A stretch of 64,000 nucleotides of DNA from Siphonodentalium dalli (taxonomy: Eukaryota; Mollusca; Scaphopoda; Gadilida; Siphonodentaliidae). Below are positions 33,062-45,039 of the stretch, one piece after another. The DNA is taken from contig CP136067.1 in the NCBI GenBank assembly GCA_032622095.1, positions 43,073,549 through 43,137,548 on the forward strand. Direction: 5' to 3'. The notes beneath the pieces were generated by a model that saw only the letters and a list, made by a program, of their open reading frames with translations, was not told the DNA's origin and ran no database searches. Within the stretch, counting starts at the first letter, position 1, and every line of letters starts with the position of its first letter. The translations under genes and the position numbers were made by a program.

Positions 33062-33452
33062 CAGATACACACCACCATGAATGTTGATAGTGTTCCTATC
33101 TGTACTCTCGGGCTCCAAATAAAAGTGCATGGGGGGAATTCCATTGCAAGTTAATAACAGTGCAGACCCAAAAAATACCACAGGGGAAACTGAGCAAAAC
33201 ATCAACTATAGTTAAACAATTATTTGTATAGTACATGCAATATAGGCCAAGCAATCACACATGGTAATCAACAAAATATGTGTCATGTGGTGTTTATTCA
33301 ATATTTAAATGTTCACATGTATGCAATATACTTGAACTTGCACATGCATAAAGTTATAAGCTCATCAATTTGGTATCAGAATCATATACAAATCTTGAGT
33401 TTGTGCTGTTTTCAATTTGCATAGCCTCAAAATTAATAAACTTGCAGACCCA
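33062..33452. other. Intergenic, nothing recognised
   Basis: Only short open frames. Confidence 0.45.
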
Positions 33453-33918
33453 AACAACCCTGGGAATTGACATAGGCAATAGGCAATGCCTAGGTAAAAG
33501 CAGAGGCAAAATAAGTTTGCCTAGGCAATTATATTGCCTAAGTAAAACAAGTTCATTGGGTTACTAAAATGGATTTATGTCTATCAGAAATAGAACCTCT
33601 TTAGCCAAAACGACTTCCTTAAATCACTATTTACATATATTGTCCTAAAATTGATTCCATGGTACTGGGCCATTAACTAGCTACCAATAAGGGCACTAGT
33701 TTTGGAGATGCTTTGTGGAATGTATATATATGACGAGTAGTGGCCTGGAAATTTTCTCCAAAATAACTAAGCATTTCAGGTTATTATTGAATCATATTGA
33801 TTTGAGATGGCAATATTGTTGCAAAATTGCCTAGGTAAAATCTGTTTTTGCCTTGGCTGATTTCTTTCACCTAGGCAAAAATATTGCCTAGGCAAATTTT
33901 CCTTAATTCCCAGGGCTG
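33453..33918. mobile_element. Inverted-repeat element with TTGCCTAGGCAA motifs
   Basis: The ends are CCCTGGGAATT and inverse AATTCCCAGGG. Inside both ends several copies of GCCTAGGCAA or close variants occur (33465-33545 and 33820-33900). The dodecamer TTGCCTAGGCAA is self-complementary. Non-coding; no clear target duplication. Confidence 0.55.
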
Positions 33919-35484
33919 CCCAAATAACCACTATGCAGGGGCAGATTTCCAAATAAAATAACAAATATGCATGCATGTTTATTTGGAACCCAAGAGTATG
34001 TTCCATAAGTCCGAAACAAGGCATACAGGTAAAGCAGCCAGGCATGGGATCCACTCTCATAAAATTAAAATTGCAAAATTCATGCCCATCAATCCACAAC
34101 CCATCACACACTTCACGTCACTTTTCACAGGGATATGTTATTAGAAGCCATGTGTGTTGTACACTAATAATCATCAATATTTATGAGCATTAGTCGTAAA
34201 AACAGAAATAAAAAATTTAGAAAACTTTTTCTCCAAATATCAATAAACACTTTAGGGTCGGCGGGTTATTTTATAGGGTCGGTCGATGCTCGGAAACAAA
34301 GCATCTTTATTTTCTGGCCTCATTCAACATTATTTCTTTCATTTGCATTTCGACCATATTTCTTTAAATTTTAAAGTGATGTGAAACACTCCAGTTGGGT
34401 GACCAAATAGAAATGGTGATTAATCTTCCTCAAAGTACTTAGTTACATTTTACAAATATTATTTCCAAATTCACAACACACACCGTCATTCTTATATATT
34501 ATTGAAATGCAGTGACTTTCGTTGGCGGAATCATTTTTTTAAATTTATGGTTGATAGTTGCATCCCGAATCTAGACATAAATATTTACATTTGAGCGTAG
34601 TTCAGGCGATGTTTTCAATGGAGTGGTACGGTCGATTTGTTTCAGATTTTTTGCTCTGAGCCTCTGATAGTAGAATGCTACATTATCCCAGTTGGCATGG
34701 TGCCTGAAATTATATACTAACTTATCAGTTTCACGTACCCGAACAAGTCCATAATATGTCTTTAATATGTTAACTTTATAATGTTTAATAATAAAGGTTG
34801 TGTTAAACATGCTGCCTCATTACACTATTAACATTGGATTACCCGTATATGTCTGCCCGAGTCGTCAATGATCTAGTCATTTGGACAAACATTTGTTTAC
34901 TACAGTTCCTTATGCTAAATTTTTAATTTGTTTATGAATAGAACCTGGTGTGAAATTGTCTACAATGGAGGTTACGAGCAGTTTATCTCATCAAAATACA
35001 AACCATTAATAGAACCATGCATATATAGCATCAGTTCTGACCGTCGCTCGCAGACGAGTATGATTCGCCACACCGTAGCATTTCAACCAGGCTCTGCTCA
35101 ATGCTCATAATTAATTTTGACCAAATGTATATTTGTTTTCAATATTTAATAATTTGTGCAATAATAGCAAATAAGTCTCAATAGAAATATGCATTTTTTC
35201 AAGACTGAGTTGACAATAATGAAATTGATCATCTGGACGATACAGACACCGTGAAATAACATCAACCGAAAGAACCAACAAAGAACATCAACATATTTAG
35301 CATACATGTACAACCCAACTAATAGAGCTATAAATATGACTTGTACGTTAAATACCGTACCGAATCAACACAGATATATATCTATTGGCCTATCATATAT
35401 GTACAGATAAGTTTATTGACAATCAAGTCACCTTCACAGGTAGAGTAATTTAGATAAAACAGACTTGCAAGTAGCAATTTATCT
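33919..35484. other. Intergenic, no supported gene
   Basis: Several 60-80-codon open frames exist on both strands but show no domain or repeat conservation. Confidence 0.45.
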
Positions 35485-36233
35485 GATCTTCGATTTTGAA
35501 GATCCCCCGATTCCTACCGAAAGATATTCGGCATTACTCGGTTTGACGTCTGGGTGTATTCTGCACATACTCCGAACAGATCCCCAATTTGTAACATACC
35601 CGAGCTACGGGACATAACTCTAATCCATGCATGCCAAGTTTCATCAAGACATTTCGCCGTATTAAAGGAACAAACACCACAGTCAAGTCGAAACGTGAAA
35701 TATGTACCTATTTAAGCACTGTATAAATAGGTAGTGATTGATAGTGCAGTGAACACGAGTATAGCATGTTGGAATTGATGTTTTCAATAGTAGACTATAT
35801 TTCGGCACTTAATGATTAAAACAGTTTATTTATTTACTTTGTGCGCTTATTGTTTTGTTTTTTTAAAGTCTTTTTCGTAACGTCTGGTGGCGTTCTACAC
35901 CACCGTAACTGACTGTTCTGTGTCTGTTCAAAGTCAAACTATAGACGTATATAAATATCGTCTGCATGATTGTTAAAAAACAATTTTCATTCATGATTGA
36001 TTGACATTCAATAATTAATTAATTGTTAATTCGTCTTTATTATATATACGGTATTTTTATAATCGCAGAGTACACAAATAAATGTAAATTATAACATCAA
36101 ATAAAACACACAACGGCAGTCAACATAAAAAAACAACAACAGCGAAGTATACTCAGATCTCCGACGTTGAAGATCCCCCGGAGATACCCGAATCGGCTCG
36201 GCAATATTCGGGGGATCTTCAAAATCGAAGATC
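35485..36233. mobile_element. Non-autonomous TIR element (GATCTTCGATTTTGAAGATC ends)
   Basis: A perfect 26-bp terminal inverted repeat joins 35485-35510 with 36208-36233. The terminus itself folds, because CTTCGATTTTGAAG is nearly palindromic. A related block with GATCCCCCGAATATTGCCGAG occurs at 38440-38475 as a fragment. The interior is AT-rich and non-coding. Confidence 0.7.
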
Positions 36234-36806
36234 CGCGTCCTTGCAAACAAGTAAACAAATAGATGGACAGGACATATGAGAAAGTATTGATTGAAAGTTG
36301 ATTGGTGAAATAAAGTGATAAAAACTTGCATAATCTTCATGTCCAACAGTCATCAGATATAGAATAGGGCATTAATGGCCCTACAATAACATATAGATTT
36401 TGTGATCCGTTAGTTAGTGAATCAGTAACTCAGTTTATAATTTATTGGCAATATTGCCCAATATCGTGCATCCATCAATTCGATCGATTTATCTCGATAT
36501 GCGGAGCGCGCACTCTCTTTTCTTGTGCTTTTACTCAATGATGTTAAATTTTATGATTTAGTCTTGTGTCATTTCGTTTTCAAGTAGATTTAATCTTGAT
36601 TTTTAATTTAGATCCATTGTTTTCGAAAAACGTGTTATCAACCCGGAAGTTCGTGTTAGTTAATGTCATCCCAACAAAGCGCCGGTAGATGTCGAGGGGC
36701 GGAGCTTAATCTTAAATTAAGATGGCCGCAGCTGTTATCAGACGTCTATTGGAACAAGACGGCTGTCAATCAAGACTATCCTAGATAGTGAACTCAGAGT
36801 CAATGT
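36234..36806. other. Intergenic, possible untranslated or short coding sequence
   Basis: 36722-36784 is a 20-codon ORF starting ATGGCCGCAGCTGTTATC. A CTGTTTCAG acceptor-like string near 36823-36831 and CGGTAAGT near 36858 on the plus strand resemble splice signals around a ~30-nt segment. None of this is strong enough to call a gene. Confidence 0.25.
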
Positions 36807-37226
36807 TTATCCTTTGTTCAACTGTTTCAGGTAATCACTGTCATAGCGAATACTCATGTTCGGTAAGTATAACATTGTGTCAAACGGGTGCTCTGTTACA
36901 GGTGTGAAAATTGATTTCCTCAGGTGGACAGTCCAAGCGCTGGGCGGGAATGACGTGCAGCACGGTAGGCAGTTCCACTTGTCGGAAGATAGAATGGGCG
37001 TGAATGAATTGGTGAAAAATTCACCAAAATACACTAAAAGTCCAATAACAATAGTTCCGGAAAAGGAAAACAGCATGATTTTCCGAACATGTGGTGTACG
37101 ATACAAGTTGAATATGCTATCAAACTGGCGTCGAAGGAACTTCAGCAAATCCAAAGATAATGTGCATGTTTTGAAGAGAGGCGTAACTCTGCTGTCGGTC
37201 AAGCGCTGAACACTACTCAGAAACAT
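36807..37226 (-). CDS. Hypothetical single-pass membrane protein or exon
   Basis: 139 codons from ATG to stop. Residues 1-49 are basic (HVRK just before the membrane), residues 50-70 form a clear hydrophobic segment (IMLFSFSGTIVIGLLVYFGEFF), and a Cys/Pro-containing tail follows (WNCLPCC, FPPSAW). This would fit a type II signal-anchor such as the N-terminus of a Golgi enzyme, but I recognise no catalytic motif. There is no GTAAG donor near the 3' end, and the opposite strand is also open for 117 codons, so an accidental frame is quite possible. Confidence 0.3.
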   Translation of the reverse strand: MFLSSVQRLTDSRVTPLFKTCTLSLDLLKFLRRQFDSIFNLYRTPHVRKIMLFSFSGTIVIGLLVYFGEFFTNSFTPILSSDKWNCLPCCTSFPPSAWTVHLRKSIFTPVTEHPFDTMLYLPNMSIRYDSDYLKQLNKG

Positions 37227-37790
37227 ATGTTTATTATATTTGCATAATGAGTCTAAGTGTGTGGTTTAATGGTGACAAAAGAGCCGCCGGCTCCGTCTGA
37301 AATGGGGACGGGAGGGTCACCAAAACTTTAAAAAATATATGTTTAGTGCCAATAACCATCAAATTCATACAAGTTCTTTTCAAATGATATGCGTTAAAAA
37401 CGTATAATGAGCTAGCAAAACAGATACATAGAAGAAAGCATTAAACGCATATTTCTCATTTTATTTAACAGATATACATATTCTTGCAAACTGAGACACC
37501 TCGAACCGTCAGGGGATTGCATATTATAATGGATCATGTATATCTTATAACACAATTGAGTCTGTTCCATTCAATATAGTTTCCACACACAAAAAATACA
37601 ATAAACCACTCAAAATCGCTTTCTGTGTCGGGCACATGTCGCTGAAATGCTTGCATAGAACAGTTCTTTTAAACTGAGAATATTTCGCCAATAGATAGCG
37701 CCATGAACAGAGGAGCACCTGGACATTTCTTTAAAACATCTGTATCTTCATGGAGATACAAGATACAAGAATTTATTGCAAAACACCTCA
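37227..37790 (+). repeat. H1-family Helitron-like fragment
   Basis: 37230-37370 resembles one core repeat (TGAGTCTAAGTGTGTGGTTTAA). 37500-37760 matches the inverse of 13870-14300, including GAGGAGCACCTGGACATTTC and TGTGTCGGGCAC. No complete ends. Confidence 0.65.
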
Positions 37791-39760
37791 ATGGGCAGTT
37801 GCAAGATACTGATGAATATCATATACATAAATAAGCAATACATAAAAAAAATTATTATAACAAACACAGTTCTTATCAACATTCCCTCAACAATTTCTTC
37901 AAGTTTTATTATTCCGCCGAAGGAAGAATAGCCGGACTATGTTGCAAACCTTGTTAATTAATTTCAGGGCCTGGAACCTACGTCATAAAACAAAGTTTTT
38001 CACCGAAAAATGGCGGCTGCTCGGTGCGACTCGAAGTGAGTATTTATCGTTTTTGCAAACTATGTACATAAACCACTAAAAAAATCATTGCTTATGAGCT
38101 GTAAAACATTGTTTGCTAGCTCACAGTCATCTATACCGAGATATATATGTAACGGTTGTAAAGATTATCGCGTTCAGGTGGTTTCCGTCACCAATTTTCG
38201 AGGCATGTTTCCGAGTTTTGAAATGGTAACGCCTACATTGGCTTTAAAACTGGAATTGTGACATAAATGGTAACGCCTACATATAATCAACATTTGATTC
38301 CAAAATCGGCAATTTGGCTGAATTCTTTCTTTCACTTGCCGAATATCACAATTAGTTTTAGGACGAGTGAGTAGTGTATGCTTTCACAGTTAATGGAACT
38401 TATGGAAGCGCAAGAGTATAATTCTTCGCTTGCTAAGATCCCCCGAATATTGCCGAGGCGAATCGGTATACATCGGCTCAAAAGTAGACTGCTTCACTTG
38501 TGGCAGGCTAATTAATACGTTTTTCACCGAATTACTATCACAAGACATAAATGAATAAAATGAATAAAGTAATTATATGACCTTTATATATCAATATTAT
38601 TATAGGGAATAAGACAAAATGTCATTCTGGTTGATGGATCATATATAATTATAGGCTAAAATAAACCAACGTTTGATAAATGAATAAATCGCAATATCGC
38701 CACTGCTTGAGTTGAACCAGGAAGGAGCTTTAAGTTGTATTATTAAATTTTTGTTTCAAATTCCAATGTTTCTGAAATTAATAAAAGAAAAAACTTTTAA
38801 TTAAAAGATATTAATTAAAATCACAAGCTCGCAAAGTCGCACTCTCATGTACAGTAGTTGAATATCTATTGTATTCACACCTTTTTTTATGTGAAGCCAG
38901 GTTGTTGTTAGACGAGAGGCAATTTATGACACATTACGTAACCATTGAGTTAAGTACTGCTAGTCTGTACATACAATTATCGGACAATGCATTTAGGAAT
39001 GTTATCTTACAGCCTGCCTGATCAACAAAATATTACATTACCAGTGTACAGATTAAAGGGATGCTGTACACAAATGTTGTTGTTGGTTTCTATAGTCTCT
39101 GGGTAGGAGAATAAGGTAACAAATTTTCCATTATTTGAAAGTCTGTTGAGTACGAAGTAGTGTTACGGGTGGCAAATTTACCGGAATGCAAAAATACAAA
39201 TTGTTGTTGTCGAGTAATTTTTGTACAGTTTTCAACCAAATGTATCAAATAAAAGTTATATTATATATGCATACTAGTCACATGTACTCATTTATGTTAT
39301 TGTATCGTCACTAGTCAGTGAGTGGCTTGAGTTTTCTCCCCGTATCAGCATAATGTTTCAAACGACCGTGTGTGCAATGGGTTTACTAATCCAGTATCCC
39401 TCAATTATAATTTGATTACGTCTTGTACAAGGAAATTCGTATTTTAATTTAAGCCATTTTATGGCTCCAGCCACAAATTCAATTTATTTTAAATTATTAA
39501 CTTTTAAATTATTAAATTTTAAGATAGCCTATTAACCTGAGCGTTTACAGAATACATCTTCGACTCAAATTACTTATGTTTCTATATATTATCGATAATA
39601 GATCGTTGTCACCGGAAATTTATTGAAAATGGCGTACAGTAGGGCCTACCCCTTTAAGCGTTTTGATGATTAGTGTTTTAAACCAAATATTATTTGAAAT
39701 GACTGGTCTGTTCATCGTCACCATTCAATCAACGCTCCCGTTACAAAATAAATTATGTTT
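37791..39760. other. Intergenic with one possible first exon and repeat scraps
   Basis: 38010-38035 reads ATGGCGGCTGCTCGGTGCGA-like coding followed by GTGAGT, a possible first coding exon. 37963-37985 shares AGGGCCTGGAACCTACGTCA with the LINE fragment at 41871. 38440-38475 is a scrap of the 35485 TIR family. 39050-39070 resembles a TTAAAGGGATGCTGTACAC MITE end. Otherwise nothing is supported. Confidence 0.35.
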
Positions 39761-41870
39761 TCATGGTACGATATTTCCGAAGTAAGAAATCCTTTCGTCA
39801 CCTAACATCGTTGGGACTGTCAATCTATTCAGATCTTTTGAATTCGCTTTCCGTCTCCATGCTTTCCGTCTCCATTTGGGGTGAAAAAAAGTTTGACCAA
39901 ATGAAATTTTTATTAGCCAATTTTGAAAAAAAATTGGCCATTGGCCAATTTGGCCACCGACAGTGCAAACACTGCTCTCTAGCTTTGCCACCATATTACC
40001 TGTTACATACGGAAACCATTTAAATTTGATATAGTTTGAGCAAACATCATAACGAACAAAACAAATATGGATCAAATGTAATCCTGGGGAATGCACGTTG
40101 ACCGACCTTGTTCCCGGACTATAATTCCAATTTTCATAATTTTCTCGCATGTTTTGTTTTTGCATTTGTTTACCTAAATATAACGACTTTCCCGACATGA
40201 AACGCATACAAATTTAGGATATATTATTGTGTGATCATATTTAGCAATCAGGGAACTCGAAGCAGCTTTTGTAGTCTGCAGATTTGTTTACTAACAAGAT
40301 TCCAATTTTATTTAAAGCCATAAATATGATGCCCCTAGTTCAAAGAGCTGAGGAAAAATTTCCCCAAAGTGCTTTCAAAACCAGCTTATTACCTATTTGT
40401 TCTAGGTTCGCTTCAAAATCAAGTCTAAATGACTAGACTATTATTGTGGCCTCCATTTCATAGCTAGTATCAAGTTAGTCGGTTTCAGGTTTATATGGGA
40501 GGGGGTGATGTGGTGTCATGTCAATGCTCTAGTTGACCAAATTCCGACACACATACCAAAATTAGACAATACATTATTTGAAATGAAAAATTGCATCATA
40601 GAATATCATTTGGGTTAGCCTACATAGAACAGTTATATGTCATTTGTTTGTTGTAAGTAATAATTATCCTAATATTTCCGCCACATAGAACAAGGTGGCC
40701 ATTCTAATAAATCTCAGTTCAATAGTGTTCAATAGTACCAAAATATGCACCCAACCTGCAGTATTCTTCACAAAAACATGATTACATTAAATTTACGATT
40801 TGTGATGCCGATTTATTCTATTAAAGGAATGATTTTCCAATCGGATATTGTTAGAAGTATATCCATAGTCTTAATAGTTGACCCGCATCGGAGATTCAAA
40901 CTTAAAATATAAAAAATGGACTTAGGAGAACCTGGAAATCAGGTCGCGATATATTTACCTTAGACAATACCTTTATATATAAGGTAGTAAAGCTATGAAA
41001 ACCAATTATGATTAAAGGGGTATCAATAAACATGGGTAAACAATGAATGTTAGTAAAAGAATATAATTAAAGAAATCTTTATTGCATGATAATGTTTTAA
41101 CGAAAACTATCAGACGAAACTGGACATATGAACAAATTAACATGGATTTAACCAACGGAAATAGAATGGAATAACAAAGTAATACTACAATGAATATGGA
41201 ATAAGAGAACGAATGACAGGACATACACTTAATTAAACTAACGAATATACAACGAGAACGTAAAAACAATGATTATGCCATGAATTTATGCTCGTCTTTA
41301 TATATAGTATTATAAAATAGTATATTGGCATCTCTATAACATCCATTTGTGAAAAGTAACGCATTTAACTGAGTGTGTATATGTGAACACGGTCGTTAAT
41401 AGTTCATCTACCGGATTATACAAATGGTGACTCAATTGTGAGTGCAAACAGGCCAATATCATGTGAGCGTTAACGCGATGTGGGCGTTACCATTAATAGA
41501 CAAATTCATAAAAATTCTTTGTGTCTTAAGAAATTTACAAACAAACCACGGGAAAGTTAATTTTTTGTTATTGATTCAAATTTTAGCATTTATAATATCC
41601 CGAAACTCAATGTATACGGTTTTTAAATGAGTTTAGGGCGCGGAGAACATGAAATGTTGGCGTTAACACCTGCACGAAAATAGGAAATCGGACGCGATTT
41701 TGAATTGCGAACGCGAAATTCTCATTATAAGCAATTCTTTCCGATTTTCGGTTTCTGTATTTGTCGAGATTTGCAGGTGGCATAGCTCCTTTGCTTATAA
41801 TAATACATCGAAGTCGATTGTATTTATTTAAAAAACGATGTCGAAGTAGCGAGTCGAACTTTATTTACAG
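39761..41870. other. Intergenic, no supported gene
   Basis: A 148-codon minus-strand frame (39761-40207) shows no domain, signal sequence or conserved motif. A short tandem GCTTTCCGTCTCCAT duplication lies near 39845. Confidence 0.4.
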
Positions 41871-42368
41871 TTATTTTGATGTAGGGTTATCCTTCCGGTG
41901 ACGTAGGTTCCAGGCCCTGAATTTAATATTATCATTTCTCATAATCAGTTCAAATTTATCTGCATCATTCAAATTATTGAATTCACCATCGTGTTTCTCA
42001 ATTTCGCTGAATAAATTAAACCTTAAATCATCGTATGCGTTACATTCAATGATAAAATGCATTTCAGATTCGCCACATTGTTTGTCACACATGGAACACA
42101 GCCGATTTTCTAATGGTATTAATGGTTGTCTATGCCTCCCTTTTTCTATTGCCAATATGTGGTTGCTCACGCGCAATCTAGAAAACATTTCGCGAGCAAT
42201 TTGTGACCGTGTGTGAATGACATATGGCTCAATTTTGTATTCATCTTTAAATATCCTATAGGAGATATGATAGCCAACTAGATTGATTGATACATCTCTA
42301 TATATGTAATGCCCAATTGTCGTCTTAAACTTTTGCGAACTAATGTGTTTATGATGTTCATGTTTCAT
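41871..42368 (-). pseudogene. LINE polyprotein C-terminal zinc-knuckle fragment
   Basis: The 165-codon frame reads SRLRVSNHILAIEKGRHR, then IPLENRLCSMCDKQCGESEM, HFIIECNAYDDLRFNLF and WNLRHRKDN. The C-x2-C-x8-H-x4-C knuckle (CSMC ... H ... C) preceded by RxSNHxLxIExGR is characteristic of the C-terminus of several invertebrate APE-type LINEs, and it is similar in layout to the CCHC knuckle near residue 723 of the 54958-57417 ORF. No RT domain precedes it, so this is a 5'-truncated insertion, apparently with an intact end. Confidence 0.75.
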
Positions 42369-42382
42369 GTCATGACGTCTGA

Positions 42383-43110
42383 CAATAAATAAATACTTCT
42401 TTATTGGTGGAACGGATTAATCGCTATAAACAAAATGACAATTGACAAGGTGAGCCACTACTTATATTCCATGTGTAAGAATCAATGTTTTGTGATGCTA
42501 TTTGAATATACAATTTATGAGAATACGTGTAACACTTTGAGCAAAAGTAATCTCTATTCCCACCAAATATCCACAACATGCAGAGGGTTTCACATCACTT
42601 TAAAGGTACTCAACCCGTAAAGAGGGTCCCCATCTCAACAGATTCCAACAACAACAATCCGATCGGAGGGTCCTATATTACTATTTCTTTGGCTTTGGGG
42701 GTAAAAAATATTTGATTCGAGTCGAGGAACCCATCAAAGAAAGCTCAGAGTTATTAGATATTGATTTTTGAAATTTGTTATAAACTCGAGATGAGTACTA
42801 TTAACTGCCGTAATCTGCTCTGAATGTGTTCTCCAAATCTATTCAAACAGACAAGGATGGATAACTCTAAAATCAAGTGGTAATTTTAACGCAATTTTGA
42901 CTGAGTTCTGGGCCAGATAGTATTCCCGATAATGAAAAATAATAGATTTCTAAAATCGATATCTAACAAATCTGAGCTTTGATGGGTGACTTCCTCGACT
43001 CGAATCAAATATTTTTGACCCCCGAAGCCATTGAAATAGTAATTGAGAGGAGTTTTATCGGGTTGAGTACCTTTAACCTGGGCAATTAACGCCGGGTAAC
43101 ACTGCTGGTA
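42383..43110 (+). mobile_element. Helitron-like H1 3' segment carrying a palindromic MITE
   Basis: The sequence before 42600 matches the inverse of 13735-13511 (GGATTAATCGC, TTGACAAGGTGAGC, GTGATGCTATTTGAATAT, ATGCAGAGGGTTTC). After the MITE it resumes CCTGGGCAATTAACGCCGGG with CACTGCTGG in place of CCCTGCTAG, so the terminal CTAG is mutated. Confidence 0.75.
42600..43076. mobile_element. AGGTACTC-family palindrome in a TTAA site
   Basis: TTAA at 42600-42603 and 43073-43076. Ends AGGTACTCAACCCGTAAAGA and inverse ATCGGGTTGAGTACCT. It is an inverted near-copy of 20127-20607. The paralogous H1 element at 13507-13510 has a single TTAA at this point, so TTAA is the duplicated target. Confidence 0.95.
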
Positions 43111-43117
43111 TTTTATA

Positions 43118-43155
43118 TATGTGATCTGGGCGTTCGAAAATTAAGTGGGCCTTTA
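43118..43155. repeat. AGGCCC-family end fragment
   Basis: TTCGAAAATTAAGTGGGCCT followed by TTAA matches the terminus of the 63187-63745 element; the rest is missing. Confidence 0.65.
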
Positions 43156-43171
43156 ACACGAGCGCTCCACT

Positions 43172-43571
43172 TTAACCCTTTACCCAACAAACCGGCCAAA
43201 ACCGGCCAAATAAAGCTTCAACAGCCTAAAATATCTTCGGTCTGTCTCAATAGAACCATACAAATATGGATATCATTGGAACCGGCTCCTTGACCACATT
43301 GTGATAGTTACAGTTATGCCCTGTGCCAATGCATTCTCTTATATATGCGAGTCGACCATAGGTCGCCTCGCATATATAAGAGAATGCATTGGCCTAAACA
43401 AAATCTTTTTTTAACACTTTTAAACATTTTTTCTTACATTCTTTAACAATTTTATAATTTTTAATGTGTTAAGCCAATGCATTCTCTTATATATGCGAGG
43501 CGACCTATGGTCGACTCGCATATATAAGAGAATGCATTGGCACAGGGCCCTTCTGTTGGATAAAGGGTTAA
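43172..43571. mobile_element. piggyBac-like MITE, complete copy
   Basis: Flanked by TTAA; termini CCCTTTACCCAACA and inverse. It has two palindromes (about 43325-43392 and 43474-43541) in opposite orientation separated by an AT-rich linker. It is about 400 bp and closely matches 20868-21270. Confidence 0.9.
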
Positions 43572-43658
43572 AAGATGCATCGATAAACAATGCACTATTG
43601 CATCTTTTAAAGTGGCGAGCTCTTTTTAAATTGACATTTTTTATTTATTTATATTGTA

Positions 43659-43870
43659 CTCGTTTTAAAGGACATGCCCCTGTGTATGTGACACTCGTTT
43701 TAAAGGACATGTCCCTGTGTATGTGACACTCGTTTCAAAGGACATGCCCCTGTGTATGTGACACTCGTTTTAAAGTACATGCCCTGTGTATGTGACACTC
43801 GGTTTAAAGGACATGCCCCTGTGTATCTGACACTCGTTTTTAAAGGACATGCCCTGTGTATGTAACACTA
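43659..43870 (+). repeat. ~35-bp minisatellite, about six copies
   Basis: The unit is ACTCGTTTTAAAGGACATG then CCCCTGTGTATGTGAC, with one-base length changes between copies. The last copies are more diverged. Confidence 0.95.
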
Positions 43871-44579
43871 TATTTCACATCATTCTTTAAAGGGGCTCAA
43901 GGACAAGGTCTTCAAAGAGGGTTCATGCGACATAACATAAAAGTCTAGAAAAGAACTATCAACAACAAGTACATGAAAAATTCGCAGCAAGCAGCAACTC
44001 TACAGAAATACAACTGATGTTTTTGTCAAAGTACAAGTCGTCTTTAGCATGCGTTTGGGTAATGATTTTTGATGACGGGACTATATATATATGGCTCATA
44101 GTTGGGAGCTGTTTCGTGGTATATCGCCGTGTATTGTCATTGAACAGATAAGTGTTGGTGCATCGATACTAAACCAGACTTGTTTCTAATCAATGCTCGT
44201 ATCTTCAGCAACAAGGAAATACACATCTCCCCACAGCTATTGTCTTTTATATGATGAACTAAGATCGTGGTGAACGGTTTTGCTCATGTACCGTAGAATC
44301 ACCATATAACAGTTTTGTTTACTTAAGAAATTAATGTAGTGTATGTTATTGGAGGGTACGGCGCCGTGGTCGTTGGAGGCTCATTCTGTGATTAATTTTC
44401 ACAATTATCGCTCTCACGGGGCAAGTGCTCAATTAAGAAGCAATGGGACTATTACAGTGGGTAATTCATGTTTCTCACATATTATGCCTTGTTACCAACG
44501 CCAATAGTTTTGTATGAAGGTTTCTGAACGCATATACTGCTTCTCATTCAAGAGCACCGAGGTTACCTCTATCAGATCG
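43871..44579. other. Intergenic, nothing recognised
   Basis: No supported gene or repeat. Confidence 0.5.
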
Positions 44580-45039
44580 TTAAAGGTACTCAATCCGATT
44601 AGACGCTTCTAAATTACTATTTCTTTGGCTTTGGGGGTAAAAATATTTGATTCGAGTCGAGGAACCGGCCCATCAAAGCTCAGAGTGATCAGATATCGAT
44701 TTTTGAAGTTTGTTAATTTTTGGAGATGTGGACCACTTCCACGTGCTCAAACGGACAAATTGCGGTTCTGACTTGTAAGATGGATAACTCGAAAACCAAG
44801 TGGTTACTATTAACAATAATAACCACTTGATTTTAGAGTTATCCATATTACACCCGCAATTTGTCTGTTTGAGAACGTGGAAGTGGACCACATCTCCAAA
44901 AATTAACAAACTTCGCAAATCGATATCTGATCACTCTGAGGTTTGAAGGGTGGGTTCTTCGACTCGAATCAAATAGTTTTACCCCCAAAGGCAACAAAAT
45001 AGTAATTTAGGGGTGCTTAATCGGATTGAGTACCTTTAA
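44580..45039. mobile_element. AGGTACTC-family palindrome, near-perfect
   Basis: The 460-bp segment is flanked by TTAA and folds along almost its full length. Arms run from AGGTACTCAATCCGATTAGA and TTCGAGTCGAGGAAC to the centre near 44812 (AACAATAATAACC) and back. It has no coding capacity. It is the cleanest copy of the family in the window. Confidence 0.95.

Noticed and set aside
36822-36862. ~30-nt micro-exon between CTGTTTCAG and GGTAAGT
   Set aside because: Only dinucleotide-level splice evidence, on the opposite strand to the better ORF.
39761-40207. 148-codon minus-strand frame
   Set aside because: No domain, membrane segment or repeat conservation, and the composition looks random.
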